Source: Saccharomonospora amisosensis (GTDB taxonomy: Bacteria; Actinomycetota; Actinomycetes; Mycobacteriales; Pseudonocardiaceae). Taken from it: a stretch of 64,000 nt of DNA. The stretch is from positions 248,001-312,000 of the forward strand of contig NZ_JAAOYM010000002.1 in the NCBI RefSeq assembly GCF_011761185.1, read 5' to 3'. The translations under genes and the position numbers were made by a program. The notes beneath the pieces are model-generated. The model was not told the DNA's origin, did no database searches, and saw nothing but the letters and a program-made list of their open reading frames with translations. Positions 17,019 to 29,442 of the stretch are shown one piece after another; positions within the stretch are counted from its first letter, which is position 1, and each line of letters opens with the position of its first letter.

Positions 17019-18287
17019 GTGATCGACCTCAGGACCTTGCGCGAGGACCCGGACGTCGTGCGCGCCTCCCAGCGCGCCCGAGGTGAGGACGAGGGCGTGG
17101 TGGACAGGCTGCTGTCCCTCGACACCACCCGCAGGTCCGCCATCGCCAGCGCCGACACGCTGCGCGCCGAGCAGAAGCAACTCGGCAAGAAGATCGGCAA
17201 GGCGTCCGGCGACGAGCGTGAAACGCTGCTCGCGCAAGGAAAGGAGCTGGCCGCACGGGTCAAGGCCGCCGAGAGCGAGCAGGCAAGGGCGAGCGCGGAG
17301 TTCGACGAGCTGTACCAGCGGCTTCCCAACCTGGTGCACCCCGAGGTGCCCGCAGGTGGCGAGGACGACTACGTGGTGCTCAAGCACGTCGGCACACCAC
17401 CGGAGTTCGACTTCACCCCCCGCGATCACCTCGAGCTGGGCGAGGGGCTGCGGGCCGTCGACATGGAACGCGGCGCCAAGGTCTCCGGCGCCAGGTTCTA
17501 CTTCCTTACCGGCATCGGCGCGCAGTTGCAGCTCGCGCTGCTGAACATGGCGGCGGCGCAGGCAACGGCCAACGGCTTCCAGTTGATGATCCCGCCCGTG
17601 CTGGTGCGCCCGGAGGTCATGTCGGGCACCGGCTTCCTCGGCGCGCACGCCTCAGAGGTGTACCAGTTGCCGGATGAGGACCTCTACCTGGTGGGAACCT
17701 CGGAGGTTCCGCTCGCCGGGTACCACGCCGACGAGATCCTGGATCTTTCAACAGGGCCGCTGCGGTACGCCGGGTGGTCGTCGTGCTTCCGGCGCGAGGC
17801 GGGCTCCTACGGCAAGGACACCAGGGGCATCATCCGCGTGCACCAGTTCGACAAGGTCGAGATGTTCGTCTTCTGCAGGCCGGAGGAGGCAGAGGCCGAA
17901 CACGAGCGGCTGCTCGGCTGGGAGGAGGAGATGCTCGCCAAGATCGAGGTGCCGTATCGGGTGATCGACACGGCCGCTGGCGACCTCGGCTCCAGCGCGG
18001 CTCGCAAGTACGACTGTGAGGCCTGGGTGCCGAGCCAGCAGACCTACCGCGAGCTGACCTCCACCTCCAACTGCACCACCTACCAGGCGCGCAGGTTGTC
18101 GGTTCGCTACCGCGACGCCGACGGGCGGCCGCGGATCGCCGCGACACTGAACGGCACACTCGCCACGACCCGTTGGCTCGTGGCGATCCTGGAGAACCAC
18201 CAGCAGCCGGACGGCTCGGTGCGGGTGCCTGAAGCGATGCGCCCGTTCCTAGGCGGTCGCGAGGTTCTTGCCCCGGTCGGCGAATAG
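17019..18287 (+). CDS. serS: Seryl-tRNA synthetase
   Basis: 422 residues. Charges tRNA-Ser with serine in the cytosol. The N-terminal tRNA-binding coiled coil runs from about 30 to 100; class II motif 2 is '[20 protein letters not shown]' and motif 3 is '[18 protein letters not shown]'. Full length. The C-terminal 39 bases overlap the end of the convergent racemase-like gene. A tRNA-Ser(UGA) lies at 62125. Confidence 0.97.
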   Translation: MIDLRTLREDPDVVRASQRARGEDEGVVDRLLSLDTTRRSAIASADTLRAEQKQLGKKIGKASGDERETLLAQGKELAARVKAAESEQARASAEFDELYQRLPNLVHPEVPAGGEDDYVVLKHVGTPPEFDFTPRDHLELGEGLRAVDMERGAKVSGARFYFLTGIGAQLQLALLNMAAAQATANGFQLMIPPVLVRPEVMSGTGFLGAHASEVYQLPDEDLYLVGTSEVPLAGYHADEILDLSTGPLRYAGWSSCFRREAGSYGKDTRGIIRVHQFDKVEMFVFCRPEEAEAEHERLLGWEEEMLAKIEVPYRVIDTAAGDLGSSAARKYDCEAWVPSQQTYRELTSTSNCTTYQARRLSVRYRDADGRPRIAATLNGTLATTRWLVAILENHQQPDGSVRVPEAMRPFLGGREVLAPVGE

Positions 18288-19127
18288 CAGGCCGGGCGCG
18301 TCGATCGGGCCGATGCCCGCGGCACGCAGTGCCGCCCACATGGTTACCTGGTTGGCCGTGAGCACGGGTATCGACAGCAGCCGCTCCAGCGGCGCGATGA
18401 GGTCGTAGGTCGGCACGTTGGCGCAGGCGATGAACGGCGCGTCGGCACCGGTGGTGCCCACACCCGCCACCGCGCGCAGCACGTCGGAATAGGACAGCTT
18501 CCAGATGCCGCCCAGCATGCCAAGCCCCATGCTCGCCGTCGTAACCACACCGAACTCGATGAGAAAGCCGACCAGTCGCTCGGTCACCTCAGCCACGTAA
18601 GGGCTGACGATCGCGACCCGGCCCACGCCGAGTTCGGCCAGCGCGCTTACCAATGCACCCGAGGTGGTCACGGCAGCGGGTGCGCCCACCTCCAGCATCG
18701 CCGCCACCACGGCGGCCTCTCCGGCCGCGCCTTCGGCGAAGCTGCCGGACGTGCAGGCGTAGGCCACGACGCGCGGCTCAGGAGAGAGTACGTCCCTCGT
18801 CGCCCTGCGTACCCCGTGCGGGTCGGCGAGCGCGGTTGCCAGCGGGACCGTCACCGGCTCCGGAAGGTACGGCAGCCGAGTCGAGTGCAGGCACGCACGC
18901 TCGTCGAGCCACCGCCACAGCTCGCGGCCCAACGCGAAGTCGAAGGGGGCAACCAGCCCGATGCCGACCTGCTCGGGACCGCCGAACCGTTCGATCTCGG
19001 GGAACACCAGGTCAACGCTAGGTTCGGCGCGGCACGGCAGCAGCCTCTCCGGCAGGTTCTTCACGGCCGCGAAACCGAACGTAACCCCGGTGACCCTGCG
19101 TCGCCGGATAGGCTGACGGCCGTTCAT
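18249..19127 (-). CDS. Asp/Glu racemase-superfamily enzyme (maleate isomerase/arylmalonate decarboxylase-like)
   Basis: About 292 residues. Two catalytic-Cys regions are seen: '[14 protein letters not shown]' and '[19 protein letters not shown]'. They are followed by the signature '[19 protein letters not shown]' typical of maleate cis-trans isomerases and arylmalonate decarboxylases. It probably acts on a small dicarboxylate. The ATG at 19127 gives the longest sensible product; the GTG at 19064 is an alternative, and neither has a good ribosome site. The stop overlaps serS. Confidence 0.75.
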   Translation of the reverse strand: MNGRQPIRRRRVTGVTFGFAAVKNLPERLLPCRAEPSVDLVFPEIERFGGPEQVGIGLVAPFDFALGRELWRWLDERACLHSTRLPYLPEPVTVPLATALADPHGVRRATRDVLSPEPRVVAYACTSGSFAEGAAGEAAVVAAMLEVGAPAAVTTSGALVSALAELGVGRVAIVSPYVAEVTERLVGFLIEFGVVTTASMGLGMLGGIWKLSYSDVLRAVAGVGTTGADAPFIACANVPTYDLIAPLERLLSIPVLTANQVTMWAALRAAGIGPIDAPGLLFADRGKNLATA

Positions 19128-19164
19128 CTGTCGGCAACACGACCGACCGACACCGGGGGGTCTC

Positions 19165-20163
19165 GTGCGCGCGAACGCTGCCGTTACGTCAGGCACGGTG
19201 TCAGGCACGGTGATGGGCACTGTGTTGGGCACTGTCCTGTTGCTCGCGTCATGTACCAGCACCGTCACCGGTTCTGCGGGTACCGTCGCCGCCCCGCCGC
19301 CGAGCACCTCGGGCGTGGAGTCCGGCGAGCCGTGCGCGCTGCTATCCCCAGCGGAAGCCGAATACCTCGGGTTGGCGAAAGAGGGCGAGTTCACCCCCGG
19401 TGAGCCGTCGCAGCTCAGTCCACCGTCGTGCACCTGGATGCCGGTCGATCCTGACGTCGACTCACTGACCATCGGGCTGGCCACCGACCTTCCGCTGGTC
19501 GACTACGTGGACGGCGTGCAGCCGGAGGAAACCGTCGAGATGGGAGGTCTCAACTGGTCGCGTTACCTCGACCCGGTCGGCGGCGAGTCGGTTTGCCTGT
19601 TGGCCACCGAACTGTCGGAAACCTCGTTCGTGACCGTGGTGAGCAGCGACTTCACGACGGCGGAGCAGGCGTGCGAGGTGGCCAAGGCGGCCGCACCCTA
19701 CGTCGCCGCACGGCTGCCTGGAGGTGACCCCGCTCCGGAGGCGACCCGGCCACCGAGTCCGCTCGTCGACCTCGACCCCTGCACCCTGCTCACCCCCGAG
19801 CAGACCGAGCGGTTGGGACTGAAGCCGAACGGCGAGCCCAGCGACGGCGGCGACGAGGAATCGGTCGACTGCTCGTGGGACCCCGCCGTCGACCCCGGCG
19901 CCAGTTCGCTCATCATCACCCTCTACCCGAGTCAGGGCACGCTCGACAGTACGGACGAGCCGGCGGAGATCATCGAGGCTTCCGGTTGGAAGTGGCGGCT
20001 CTACCCGCAGCCGTCCGGCATCAAGACCGCGTGCGTGGCCGAACTCGATGTCACCGAGCACTCCTCCGCCACGATCTTCGGCGGCCACGACGAGCGGGCG
20101 AAGGTGTGCGACACGGTCATGGCGGCGATTCCGATCGTCTCCGCCGCGCTGCCTCCCGCCTAG
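19165..20163 (+). CDS. Lipoprotein with two DUF3558-like domains
   Basis: 332 residues, GTG start. The signal peptide has lipobox LLLASC. Two similar domains follow (about 50-175 and 195-330), each opening with 'PCALLSPAEAEYLGL' or 'PCTLLTPEQTERLGL' and containing paired Cys. This is a tandem duplication of the DUF3558 fold common in Pseudonocardiaceae lipoproteins. It should sit on the outer leaflet; function unknown. The signal peptide is built from a 12-base tandem repeat. The stop directly abuts the next convergent gene. Confidence 0.8.
   Translation: MRANAAVTSGTVSGTVMGTVLGTVLLLASCTSTVTGSAGTVAAPPPSTSGVESGEPCALLSPAEAEYLGLAKEGEFTPGEPSQLSPPSCTWMPVDPDVDSLTIGLATDLPLVDYVDGVQPEETVEMGGLNWSRYLDPVGGESVCLLATELSETSFVTVVSSDFTTAEQACEVAKAAAPYVAARLPGGDPAPEATRPPSPLVDLDPCTLLTPEQTERLGLKPNGEPSDGGDEESVDCSWDPAVDPGASSLIITLYPSQGTLDSTDEPAEIIEASGWKWRLYPQPSGIKTACVAELDVTEHSSATIFGGHDERAKVCDTVMAAIPIVSAALPPA
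19189..19236 (+). repeat. Four 12-bp tandem repeats inside a signal-peptide coding region
   Basis: The units are TCAGGCACGGTG twice, then ATGGGCACTGTG and TTGGGCACTGTC. They encode SGTV, SGTV, MGTV and LGTV in the hydrophobic part of the lipoprotein signal peptide. The repeats keep the frame, so slippage would change the signal length by four residues. Confidence 0.85.
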
Positions 20164-21360
20164 TCAGCTCACGGAGTCGACCTGGTCGGCGACGTAACCG
20201 CCGATCTCGAGTGCGCTCGTCGCCGCGGGGGAAGGCGCATTTAGCACGTGGACCTGGCCGGGTGCACGCTCGATCAGGAAGTCGTCCACCAGCGAACCGT
20301 CCTGGCGCAACGCCTGCGCCCGCACGCCTGAGCTGTGCCGCACGATGTCCTGTGTTCCCACGGCGGGCACCAGCCGGGCGATACTGCGGGCGAACAGCCG
20401 CCTCGACAGCGACCTGCGTACCTCCGCCAGCCCGGCTCCGAGGGCGTACCTGCGGGCGAGTCGCCAGGTCCCGGGAAAGCCGACGATGTCGGCGACGTCA
20501 CCGACAGACACATCCGACCAGCGGTAGCCTTCCCTGCGCAGCGCGAGCACCGCGTTCGGCCCCGCGTGCACGCTGCCGTCCAGCATGCGGGTGAGATGCA
20601 CCCCGAGGAACGGCAGCGCCGGATCGGGTACCGGATAGATCAGGCCGCGAACAAGGTCACAGCGCCCCGGCCGCAGTTCGTAGTACTCGCCCCGAAACGG
20701 CACGATGCGGGCGCTTGGACGCACGCCCGCCATGCGCGCCACCCGGTCCGAGTGCAGTCCCGCGCAGTTCACCAACACGTCGGCGGCCAGCACCTCGCCG
20801 CCGGTGGCCACCTCGACCCCGCCTGTGGCCCTTGACCGGATGGCGAGTGCGGCGGTACCCAACCGCAACTCGGCGCCCGCGTCGGTGAGCAGCCCCACGA
20901 GTGCCTCGCAGACACCGGGAAAGTCGATGATCGCCGTCGATTCCACCCGCAGCGCCCGCACACACGACAGGTGCGGTTCGTACTCGCGTGCCTCGGCGGG
21001 CGAGATCATCCGCACGGGCACGCCGTTGGCTTCCGCGCGCTGTGCCAGCTTGGCGAGTGCGGGAAGCTCGGCGCGCGAGGTAGCCACCACCAGCTTGCCG
21101 CAAACGCGCACCGGCACCCCGTGCTCGCGTGCGAACGCGACGATCGAGCGGTTGCCCGCGACCGACATCCTGGCCTTCAGTGAACCCGGCCGGTAGTACA
21201 GGCCGGCGTGCACCACGCCGGAGTTGTGGCCGGTCTGGTGTGCGCCCCACCGGTGTTCCTTCTCCAGCACGGTGACCCGCGCGCCTCGCAAGGCAAGCTC
21301 CCTGGCCACGGCGAGGCCGATGATCCCGCCTCCGATGACCAACACCGAACGCCCTCGCAC
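20164..21360 (-). CDS. lhgO: L-2-hydroxyglutarate oxidase-like FAD enzyme
   Basis: 398 residues. The N-terminal FAD site is VLVIGGGIIGLAVARELALRG with VLEKE; then HNSGVVHAGLYYRPGSLKA and the C-terminal motif HSSGVRAQAL are typical of LhgO/YgaF. It oxidises L-2-hydroxyglutarate to 2-oxoglutarate, feeding electrons to the membrane quinone pool in E. coli. The GTG at 21360 is chosen because it begins right at the FAD fold and has a TAGGCT -10 seven bases upstream. Confidence 0.85.
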   Translation of the reverse strand: MRGRSVLVIGGGIIGLAVARELALRGARVTVLEKEHRWGAHQTGHNSGVVHAGLYYRPGSLKARMSVAGNRSIVAFAREHGVPVRVCGKLVVATSRAELPALAKLAQRAEANGVPVRMISPAEAREYEPHLSCVRALRVESTAIIDFPGVCEALVGLLTDAGAELRLGTAALAIRSRATGGVEVATGGEVLAADVLVNCAGLHSDRVARMAGVRPSARIVPFRGEYYELRPGRCDLVRGLIYPVPDPALPFLGVHLTRMLDGSVHAGPNAVLALRREGYRWSDVSVGDVADIVGFPGTWRLARRYALGAGLAEVRRSLSRRLFARSIARLVPAVGTQDIVRHSSGVRAQALRQDGSLVDDFLIERAPGQVHVLNAPSPAATSALEIGGYVADQVDSVS

Positions 21361-21367
21361 CCCTGAC

Positions 21368-21373
21368 AGCCTA
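21368..21373 (-). promoter_or_regulatory. Leaderless-type -10 element (TAGGCT) for lhgO
   Basis: TAGGCT on the minus strand ends seven bases before the GTG at 21360. Confidence 0.45.
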
Positions 21374-21527
21374 GGTCCGGGCCGATCTTCCTGGCGAGGT
21401 ACGGCCGTGCGGGTCCGGTACAGTGAGCGCCCGATCATCGCGTCACATCGAGCACAGGACTCGGTCGGGTCGGGCCGGACCAAGGAGAACAGCCGCCCTC
21501 GGCCTGGTCAGCGAGGAGGCGTCGCCC

Positions 21528-22976
21528 GTGACGGACCATGTGGGCCGACGGGGGGCCGCAGCCATGCAAGGGCTGCTCGCCGACAGCGCGCGGGTAATCG
21601 ACGCCGAGAGCGGTCGGACGCTGACCGGGGCCGGGCTGCTCGCCGAGGTACGCAGGGTCGGTGAGCGGCTGTGCGCCCTGCCCGAGGGTGTGCTGTTCGC
21701 CCGCGCCGACGTCGAACTGGACGGAGTGCTGCACTACCTGGGCGCCTTCGCGGCGGGCAGGGCGATCGCACTCATCGACCCCGCGCTCGACACCCAGTCC
21801 CTGCGAAGCCTTGTGGAGCGGTTCCGACCCGCCGCGGTGTTGACACCGCCGCCGATCGCACCACCACCCGGATTCGCCGTTCGGGACGGGCACTGGGTGA
21901 GACAGCATGCCGAATGTGTCCTGCCGCACCCGGAGCTGGCCGTGCTGCTGCCGACGAGTGGGTCGACCGGCGCGCCGAAACTGGTGCGGCTGTCACGGCA
22001 GGCCGTGCTGTCGAACGCACGTGCCATCGCCGAGGTGCTCGACATCGGGCCAGCGGACGTGGCACCCACGACGCTGCCGTTGCACTACAGCTATGGGTTG
22101 TCGGTGCTGAACTCCCATCTCGTGGCGGGCGCGACCGTGGTGGTCGAGCGCGGCGGACCGCTCAGCAAAGGCTTCTTCGACACCGTCACCGCACACGGCG
22201 CCACCTCGCTGGCCGGGGTGCCGCAGCACTACGAGGTGCTGCACCGGATCGACTTCGATCCCACCCGTTACCCGAGACTGCACACGCTGACCCAGGCGGG
22301 CGGCAAGCTGCGCACCGAGTTGGTCGCGCACTTCCACGAGGTGATGAGCAGCGCGGGTGGACGGATGTTCGTGATGTACGGGCAGACAGAGGCCGCGCCG
22401 AGGATGGCCACCGTGCCCGCCGAACGACTGGGCGAGAAGCTGGGCTCCGCCGGGGTCGCCCTACCCGGTGGAGCGTTCTCGATTCGCAGGGGTGACGGCG
22501 AGGAAACCACCCACCCCAAGATCGTCGGTGAGGTGGTGTACCGGGGACCGAACGTGATGATGGGCTACGCCGAAAGCGAGGCCGAACTCGCACACGGCGA
22601 CGACATGGGCGGCGTGCTCGATACCGGCGACCTCGGCTACCTCGACGAGGAGCAGTACCTGTTCATCACCGGACGGCTCAAGCGCATCGGCTCGGTGTTC
22701 GGTAACCGGGTGAGCCTCGACGACCTCGAGCAGGCCGTGCGCGCGGGCCACACCGGCATCGAGGTGGTGGCTGCCGTTCCCGCCGACGACAAGGTGGTGC
22801 TGTTCGCGCAGGGCGCGGGCAAGGAGACGTGCCGGGCCGTCTCTTCCGACCTCGCCGACCGCCTCCACCTGCACGTCAGCGGGTTCGACGTGCGCGGTGT
22901 CGACACCGTGCCACTGCTGGCGAGCGGAAAGGTGGACTACCGGCAGCTCGAACGGCTGGTGCGGGAAGAGTCCTAG
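21528..22976 (+). CDS. AMP-forming acyl-CoA synthetase/ligase
   Basis: 482 residues. The P-loop motif is [16 protein letters not shown] (A3), the A5 region is [12 protein letters not shown]7 is [20 protein letters not shown] with [12 protein letters not shown], and the C-terminal catalytic Lys lies in [10 protein letters not shown]. It activates a carboxylate as an adenylate, probably for CoA or a carrier. The N-terminal lobe is short. The substrate cannot be read. The GTG start has a GAGGAGG ribosome site eight bases upstream. Confidence 0.85.
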   Translation: MTDHVGRRGAAAMQGLLADSARVIDAESGRTLTGAGLLAEVRRVGERLCALPEGVLFARADVELDGVLHYLGAFAAGRAIALIDPALDTQSLRSLVERFRPAAVLTPPPIAPPPGFAVRDGHWVRQHAECVLPHPELAVLLPTSGSTGAPKLVRLSRQAVLSNARAIAEVLDIGPADVAPTTLPLHYSYGLSVLNSHLVAGATVVVERGGPLSKGFFDTVTAHGATSLAGVPQHYEVLHRIDFDPTRYPRLHTLTQAGGKLRTELVAHFHEVMSSAGGRMFVMYGQTEAAPRMATVPAERLGEKLGSAGVALPGGAFSIRRGDGEETTHPKIVGEVVYRGPNVMMGYAESEAELAHGDDMGGVLDTGDLGYLDEEQYLFITGRLKRIGSVFGNRVSLDDLEQAVRAGHTGIEVVAAVPADDKVVLFAQGAGKETCRAVSSDLADRLHLHVSGFDVRGVDTVPLLASGKVDYRQLERLVREES

Positions 22977-23032
22977 GCCGACCCTTCTCCTCGCGGGCCA
23001 GGTTTGACCAGGTAGTTTGCCCCGCAGCGGCG

Positions 23033-24724
23033 GTGGCCTCCGTGCGAAGGGCGGGGTGGGCAGTGGTGACTGTCACGATCGGAGCGTGGTTGGCGCTCGC
23101 CGCCGTTCTGGTGGTGGCGTGGCCCCGCCTCAACGCCGAGGCAGGCTGGCGGGCCACCACCATGGCACTCACCCTGGCGTTCTCACTCGCGCACCAGCTG
23201 CTCTACTCGACGATCGCGGAAGACGCGTTCGTCACCTTCCGCTACGCGCGCAACATCGCTGACGGCTACGGGCCGGTGTTCAACCCGGGTGAGCGCGTCG
23301 AGGGCTACTCCAACTTCCTGTGGCTGGTGCTGATCACCCTGCCGCGGGCCATGTTTGGTGGCAGTGTCGTCACCGGCGCGGTCGTGCTCGGCGTGCTGTG
23401 CACACTCAGCGCCGTGCTCCTTTCGTACTTCCTGGTCAACCGCGTCGTCGCGGACGCGCAGCGTGGCGGCGCCGGTATGCGCGGACTGGGTGTAGTGGCC
23501 GCGGTGTTGACAGCGGGCGCCAGTTCGCTGGCCGCCTACGGCCCTTCGGGACTGGAAACGTCACTGTTCGTGCTGCTCGTGCTCAGTGTGTGCTACGCGG
23601 TTGCCGCGCAACGGCCGGTGGTGGCCGGAGTACTCGCGGCGCTCGCCGCGATGACGAGGCCTGACGGGCTGGTCGTCGCCGTGGTGGTGGGCCTGTGGCT
23701 GGCGGTGCGCGCCGCGCGCGGGCACACCACGGCATGGGCGCCCTCGGCCTATGCGTTGGGTGCGCTCGTGTTGCTGGTGCCGTGGACAGCGTGGCGCCTG
23801 ACCTTCTACGACCACCCTGCGGGCAGCGCGCTCTCGCCAGCCGAACGGCTGGGTGCGGGATGGGACTACCTGGCGGGCTTCGCGCTGGCGTACCAGGCGT
23901 TCCTACTGCTTTCGGCGGCGGCCGTCGCGATGTTGCTCACCCGACGCAGGGCGAAAGACCCGGCCTCGGTCCGCGCCAGGGCCGTGGTGTGGCTACCACT
24001 GCTGCTCGCGGTGGTGCAGTCGATGTTCGTGGTCTACGCGGGTGGCGATCCGATGCCTGCCTGGCGGCTGCTGGCCGCCGTACCGCCACTGCTGGCGGTG
24101 GCCGTGACGGCGGCGTACGGAATCGGCATAGGTGCGCCTTCCGTTCCTTCCCCGAAGCCACGGGCCGTCGCGCTCGCGCGCCGCAGAACGGTGCCAGTTG
24201 CCGCCGCCGCGGTGTGTGGGCTGTCGCTGGTGGTCACCACCGGGCACCCGCGCATGCTGCCGGCCATGCACGAGTGGCGAACGGCGACAGGCCAGCTGGA
24301 GCAGATCGGCGGCTGGCTGGGCGAGAACCTGCCATCGGGCAGCGTTGTGAGTGCCTACAGGCCCGGCGCGCTGGCATACCGGGCGGGGCCCGCGCTGGTT
24401 GTCGTGGCCGCGAGCGGGCGAACGGACGGACACCTCGACACGCGAGCCCAGCGGCCGTCGGCGGGTGCGGCGGCCTACCCTGCGCGCGACGACAACTACC
24501 CGGTCAGCAGGATGCCGCTGGTCGCGGTGGACACCGACACCGGATACACCGGTGAGCAGCACTGCGGCCTCAACCCGGCCTTCGCCGGGCTGTACGAGGT
24601 GGCGAGCTTCCGGCGTGCCGATACCGAGCAGTGGGTCTCGCTGTACGTACGGCGCGACGCCAAGCGAAGCGTCCTCGAGCTGCTCGAAGCTGACCACGCG
24701 TACCGCTACGTGCCGTGCGCCTGA
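23033..24724 (+). CDS. AftB-like GT-C membrane glycosyltransferase
   Basis: About 563 residues with roughly ten membrane segments. The first outer loop carries the acidic GT-C motif [19 protein letters not shown] followed by [14 protein letters not shown], the AftB pattern. AftB uses decaprenylphosphoryl-arabinose to add terminal beta-1,2-arabinofuranose. A soluble C-terminal part follows (about 430-563). The start is uncertain among GTG codons at 23033, 23042 and 23063; a TAGTTT -10 lies at 23013-23018. It is the first of four such genes in the window. The acceptor is unknown. Confidence 0.75.
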   Translation: MASVRRAGWAVVTVTIGAWLALAAVLVVAWPRLNAEAGWRATTMALTLAFSLAHQLLYSTIAEDAFVTFRYARNIADGYGPVFNPGERVEGYSNFLWLVLITLPRAMFGGSVVTGAVVLGVLCTLSAVLLSYFLVNRVVADAQRGGAGMRGLGVVAAVLTAGASSLAAYGPSGLETSLFVLLVLSVCYAVAAQRPVVAGVLAALAAMTRPDGLVVAVVVGLWLAVRAARGHTTAWAPSAYALGALVLLVPWTAWRLTFYDHPAGSALSPAERLGAGWDYLAGFALAYQAFLLLSAAAVAMLLTRRRAKDPASVRARAVVWLPLLLAVVQSMFVVYAGGDPMPAWRLLAAVPPLLAVAVTAAYGIGIGAPSVPSPKPRAVALARRRTVPVAAAAVCGLSLVVTTGHPRMLPAMHEWRTATGQLEQIGGWLGENLPSGSVVSAYRPGALAYRAGPALVVVAASGRTDGHLDTRAQRPSAGAAAYPARDDNYPVSRMPLVAVDTDTGYTGEQHCGLNPAFAGLYEVASFRRADTEQWVSLYVRRDAKRSVLELLEADHAYRYVPCA

Positions 24725-24726
24725 GG

Positions 24727-25542
24727 TCAGAACCAGCGTTCCAGCACCTGGGCGACACCGTCCTCGGAGTTGGGGCCGGTGACCTCGTCCGCGACGTCGA
24801 GCACAAGGGGATGCCCGTTGGCCATCGCCACGCCGTGCCCCGACCAGCGCAGCATCGCCACGTCGTTGGGCATGTCACCGAAGGCGATGGTGTGTTCTGC
24901 CGCCACGTCCATGCGCCGCGCCACAGCCGCCAGCCCGGTGGCCTTGGTGACGCCGTGCGCGGCGAGTTCGATCAGCCCGCCACCGGAGGAGAAGGTGATG
25001 TCCACGGTGCCGTCGAGCACCGTGCGCGCGGCCATCGCCATCTCATCCGAAGTCATCTTCTTGTGGCTGACCAATAGTTTCACGGCAGGGAACCCCAGCA
25101 CCTCCGCCCTCGAGGTGACGGACCCCTCGCCGTCCCCCCACGGATTGTGGTACTCGCTCTCGATCACGAAGGTGCGCACATCTGGGTCCACGGCTTTCGT
25201 GCCGATGCGTTCCGCCGCCAGCCTGCAGCCGGGGATGGCGAAGTCGAGCGCTTCGGCGACGTCGTGCAGCAGCATCGGGTCGAGCAGTCCGTGGACATCG
25301 ACCACGCGGTCGGCCCCGATGTCGTACAGCACGGCTCCGTTCGCGCACACCGCGTAGCCGTCCAGCCCGGCCTCCTCGGCCACGCCCGGAATCCACCGAG
25401 GTGGGCGGCCACTCACCAACACGACGGGCGAACCCGCTTCGACAGCCCTGCCGACGGTTTCCACGGTGCGTTTCGTCACCTGCTCCAGCGGTGAGAGCAG
25501 GGTGCCGTCGACGTCTGAGGCGATAAGCCGGGGTTTCTCCAC
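24727..25542 (-). CDS. HAD-family phosphatase, Cof type (Rv3813c-like)
   Basis: 271 residues. HAD motif I is ASDVDGTLLSP, motif II is VLVSGRPPRW, the Lys of motif III is in VTKATGL and motif IV is AFGDMPNDVAML. The large C2B cap places it in the Cof/YidA sugar-phosphate phosphatase group. M. tuberculosis Rv3813c occupies a nearby position between serS and glf. Its stop lies two bases from the convergent GT-C gene. The GTG at 25542 is chosen because the protein family starts here. Confidence 0.85.
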   Translation of the reverse strand: MEKPRLIASDVDGTLLSPLEQVTKRTVETVGRAVEAGSPVVLVSGRPPRWIPGVAEEAGLDGYAVCANGAVLYDIGADRVVDVHGLLDPMLLHDVAEALDFAIPGCRLAAERIGTKAVDPDVRTFVIESEYHNPWGDGEGSVTSRAEVLGFPAVKLLVSHKKMTSDEMAMAARTVLDGTVDITFSSGGGLIELAAHGVTKATGLAAVARRMDVAAEHTIAFGDMPNDVAMLRWSGHGVAMANGHPLVLDVADEVTGPNSEDGVAQVLERWF

Positions 25543-25595
25543 ACCAACCAGTTTTACAGAGCATGCCCGTCCGGTGACCTCCTCACAGCCACCGA

Positions 25596-25601
25596 TAGCG
25601 T
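25596..25601 (+). promoter_or_regulatory. Leaderless-type -10 element (TAGCGT) for the LLM oxidoreductase
   Basis: TAGCGT ends eight bases before the GTG at 25610, inside the divergent region shared with the HAD gene. Confidence 0.45.
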
Positions 25602-25609
25602 GTGGCGGC

Positions 25610-25830
25610 GTGCGTGTAGGCATCGTGATTCTCCCGGAGGACAGGTGGTGGGCCGCCGAACCCAAGTGGCGGGCCGCAGAGGAATACGGTTTCGATCACG
25701 CCTGGACCTACGACCACCTTGGTTGGCGCTCGTTGGTCGACGGTCCGTGGTTCAGTGCGCTGCCCACGCTCACCGCTGCGGCGATGGTGACCTCCAGAAT
25801 CCGGCTCGGCACCTTCGTGGCCTCCCCGAA
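25610..25830 (+). other. N-terminal TIM-barrel segment of the LLM oxidoreductase (start evidence)
   Basis: The first 70 residues (VRVGIVILPEDRW, then AWTYDHLGW) match the usual N-terminus of this family. This fixes the start at the GTG here rather than at codons about 140 bases upstream that overlap the HAD gene. Confidence 0.4.
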
Positions 25831-26491
25831 CTTCCGTCACCCCGTGCCGTTCACCCGCGAGCTCATCACCCTCGACGACCTCAGTGACGGCAGGTTCGTG
25901 CTCGGCGTCGGGTCGGGTGGCGGTGGCTACGACGTCGAGGTGTTCGGCCAACCTGGGCTGTCGGCCGGGCAGCGGGCCGACCGGTTCGCCGAGTTCGTCG
26001 AGGCGCTGGACGGCCTGTTGCGTACCGACGGCTTCGACTACTCCGGTGAGCACTACACCGCGCGCGGTGCGCGCAACCTCCCCGGACCCGTGCAGCGGCC
26101 GCGGCCACCGTTCCTGATCGCCGCGAACGGTCCGCGAGGGATGCGACTGGCCACCCGGTTCGGTGACGGTTGGGTGACCAACGGCAACCCCGCTGACAGC
26201 CAGGACGAGTGGTGGCGCTCCGTTCGGGAACTGAAGGAGCGGTTCGAGGCGGGGCTGGCCGAAGCGGGGCGCGATCCCGCCGGTGTTCATCGCTACCTGA
26301 GCCTGGATTCGGCTCCGGTGTTCTCGTTGTCCAGCGTCGACGCCTTCGCCGAGGCGGCAGGCAGGGCCGGCGAGCTGGGGTTCACCGATGTCGTGGCGCA
26401 CTGGCCACGCAGTGAACCGCCCTACTGCGGCCACGAGTCGGTGCTGGAGCAGGTCGCGGACGAGTTGTTGCCGACGCTGCGGGAGCGGTGA
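25610..26491 (+). CDS. LLM-class F420- or FMN-dependent oxidoreductase
   Basis: 293 residues with the luciferase-like TIM-barrel pattern: VRVGIVILPEDRW, AWTYDHLGW, IRLGTFVASPNFRHPVPFTR, LGVGSGGGGYDVEVFG and 'FLIAANGPRGMRLATRFGDG'. In actinobacteria many such proteins use F420. The substrate is unknown. It stands alone between the HAD gene and the glf operon. Confidence 0.82.
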   Translation: MRVGIVILPEDRWWAAEPKWRAAEEYGFDHAWTYDHLGWRSLVDGPWFSALPTLTAAAMVTSRIRLGTFVASPNFRHPVPFTRELITLDDLSDGRFVLGVGSGGGGYDVEVFGQPGLSAGQRADRFAEFVEALDGLLRTDGFDYSGEHYTARGARNLPGPVQRPRPPFLIAANGPRGMRLATRFGDGWVTNGNPADSQDEWWRSVRELKERFEAGLAEAGRDPAGVHRYLSLDSAPVFSLSSVDAFAEAAGRAGELGFTDVVAHWPRSEPPYCGHESVLEQVADELLPTLRER

Positions 26492-26520
26492 ACGCGCTGA
26501 TGTCTAGCCCGAACGGGTGA

Positions 26521-28509
<1,989 letters not shown>

Positions 28510-28513
<4 letters not shown>

Positions 28514-29442
28514 GTGAGACCACCGAGCATGCCGAAGTGAGCGACAGCGCTCTGGCAGGCAAGAAGGGTCCGGTCGGGACCGTCTTCGGGGTGTTGAAGA
28601 CGGCGCGGCCACGGCAGTGGGTGAAGAACGTACTGGTGCTGGCCGCACCGTTCACGGCGGGCCAGATCACCAACCTTGACGTGCTGCGCGACGCGGCGGT
28701 CGCCTTCGTGGCGTTCTCGCTCGTGGCGTCCTCGGTCTACCTCATCAACGACGCCGTCGACGTCGAGGCCGATCGCGCGCACCCGACGAAGCGCAACCGG
28801 CCCATCGCGGCCGGGATCGTGCCCATCCCGGTCGCCTACGTGTCCGCTGTCGCGTTCTTCGCCGCGGGCTGCGCGGTGAGTCTACTGGCCGACTGGCGGC
28901 TGCTCATCGTGTTGCTGATCTACCAGGCCATCCAACTGGGATACTGCTTCGGGCTCAAGCACCAGCCCGTCGTCGACCTGGCGATCGTTGGCTCGGGCTT
29001 CCTCATGCGGCTCATCGCGGGTGGTGTCGCCACCGGTATCAGCCTCTCGCAGTGGTTCTTGCTGGTGACCGCGTTCGGCTCGCTGTTCATGGTGGCGGGC
29101 AAGCGCTACGCCGAGATCATGCTGTTCGAGCGCACTGGCGCGAAGATCCGGTCGTCGCTCAAGAAGTATTCCGCGAGCTACCTGCGGTTCGTCTGGGCGA
29201 CCTCCGCCGCGATACTGATCATGTCCTACAGCCTGTGGGCCTTCGAGCAGCAGCAGCGCGTACCCGGCACCATTTGGAGCGTCATCTCCATGGTCCCGTT
29301 CGTCATCGCCGTCCTGCGTTACGCGGTGGACGTCGACGGGGGCAACGCGGGCGAGCCGGAGGAGATCGCCCTGCGCGACCGCGTGCTGCAGGTGCTCGGT
29401 GCCTCCTGGGTCGTCACTCTGGTGTTCTCCTACTACCTGTGA
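28510..29442 (+). CDS. ubiA: Decaprenyl-phosphate phosphoribosyltransferase (DPPR synthase, UbiA family)
   Basis: 310 residues with about nine membrane segments. The first Asp-rich motif is NDAVDVEAD (80-88), and the second region is YCFGLKHQPVVDL. It transfers 5-phosphoribose from PRPP to decaprenyl phosphate, starting the decaprenylphosphoryl-arabinose pathway. ATGA overlap with the phosphatase gene. The end overlaps the convergent Emb gene by 29 bases. Equivalent to Rv3806c. Confidence 0.95.
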
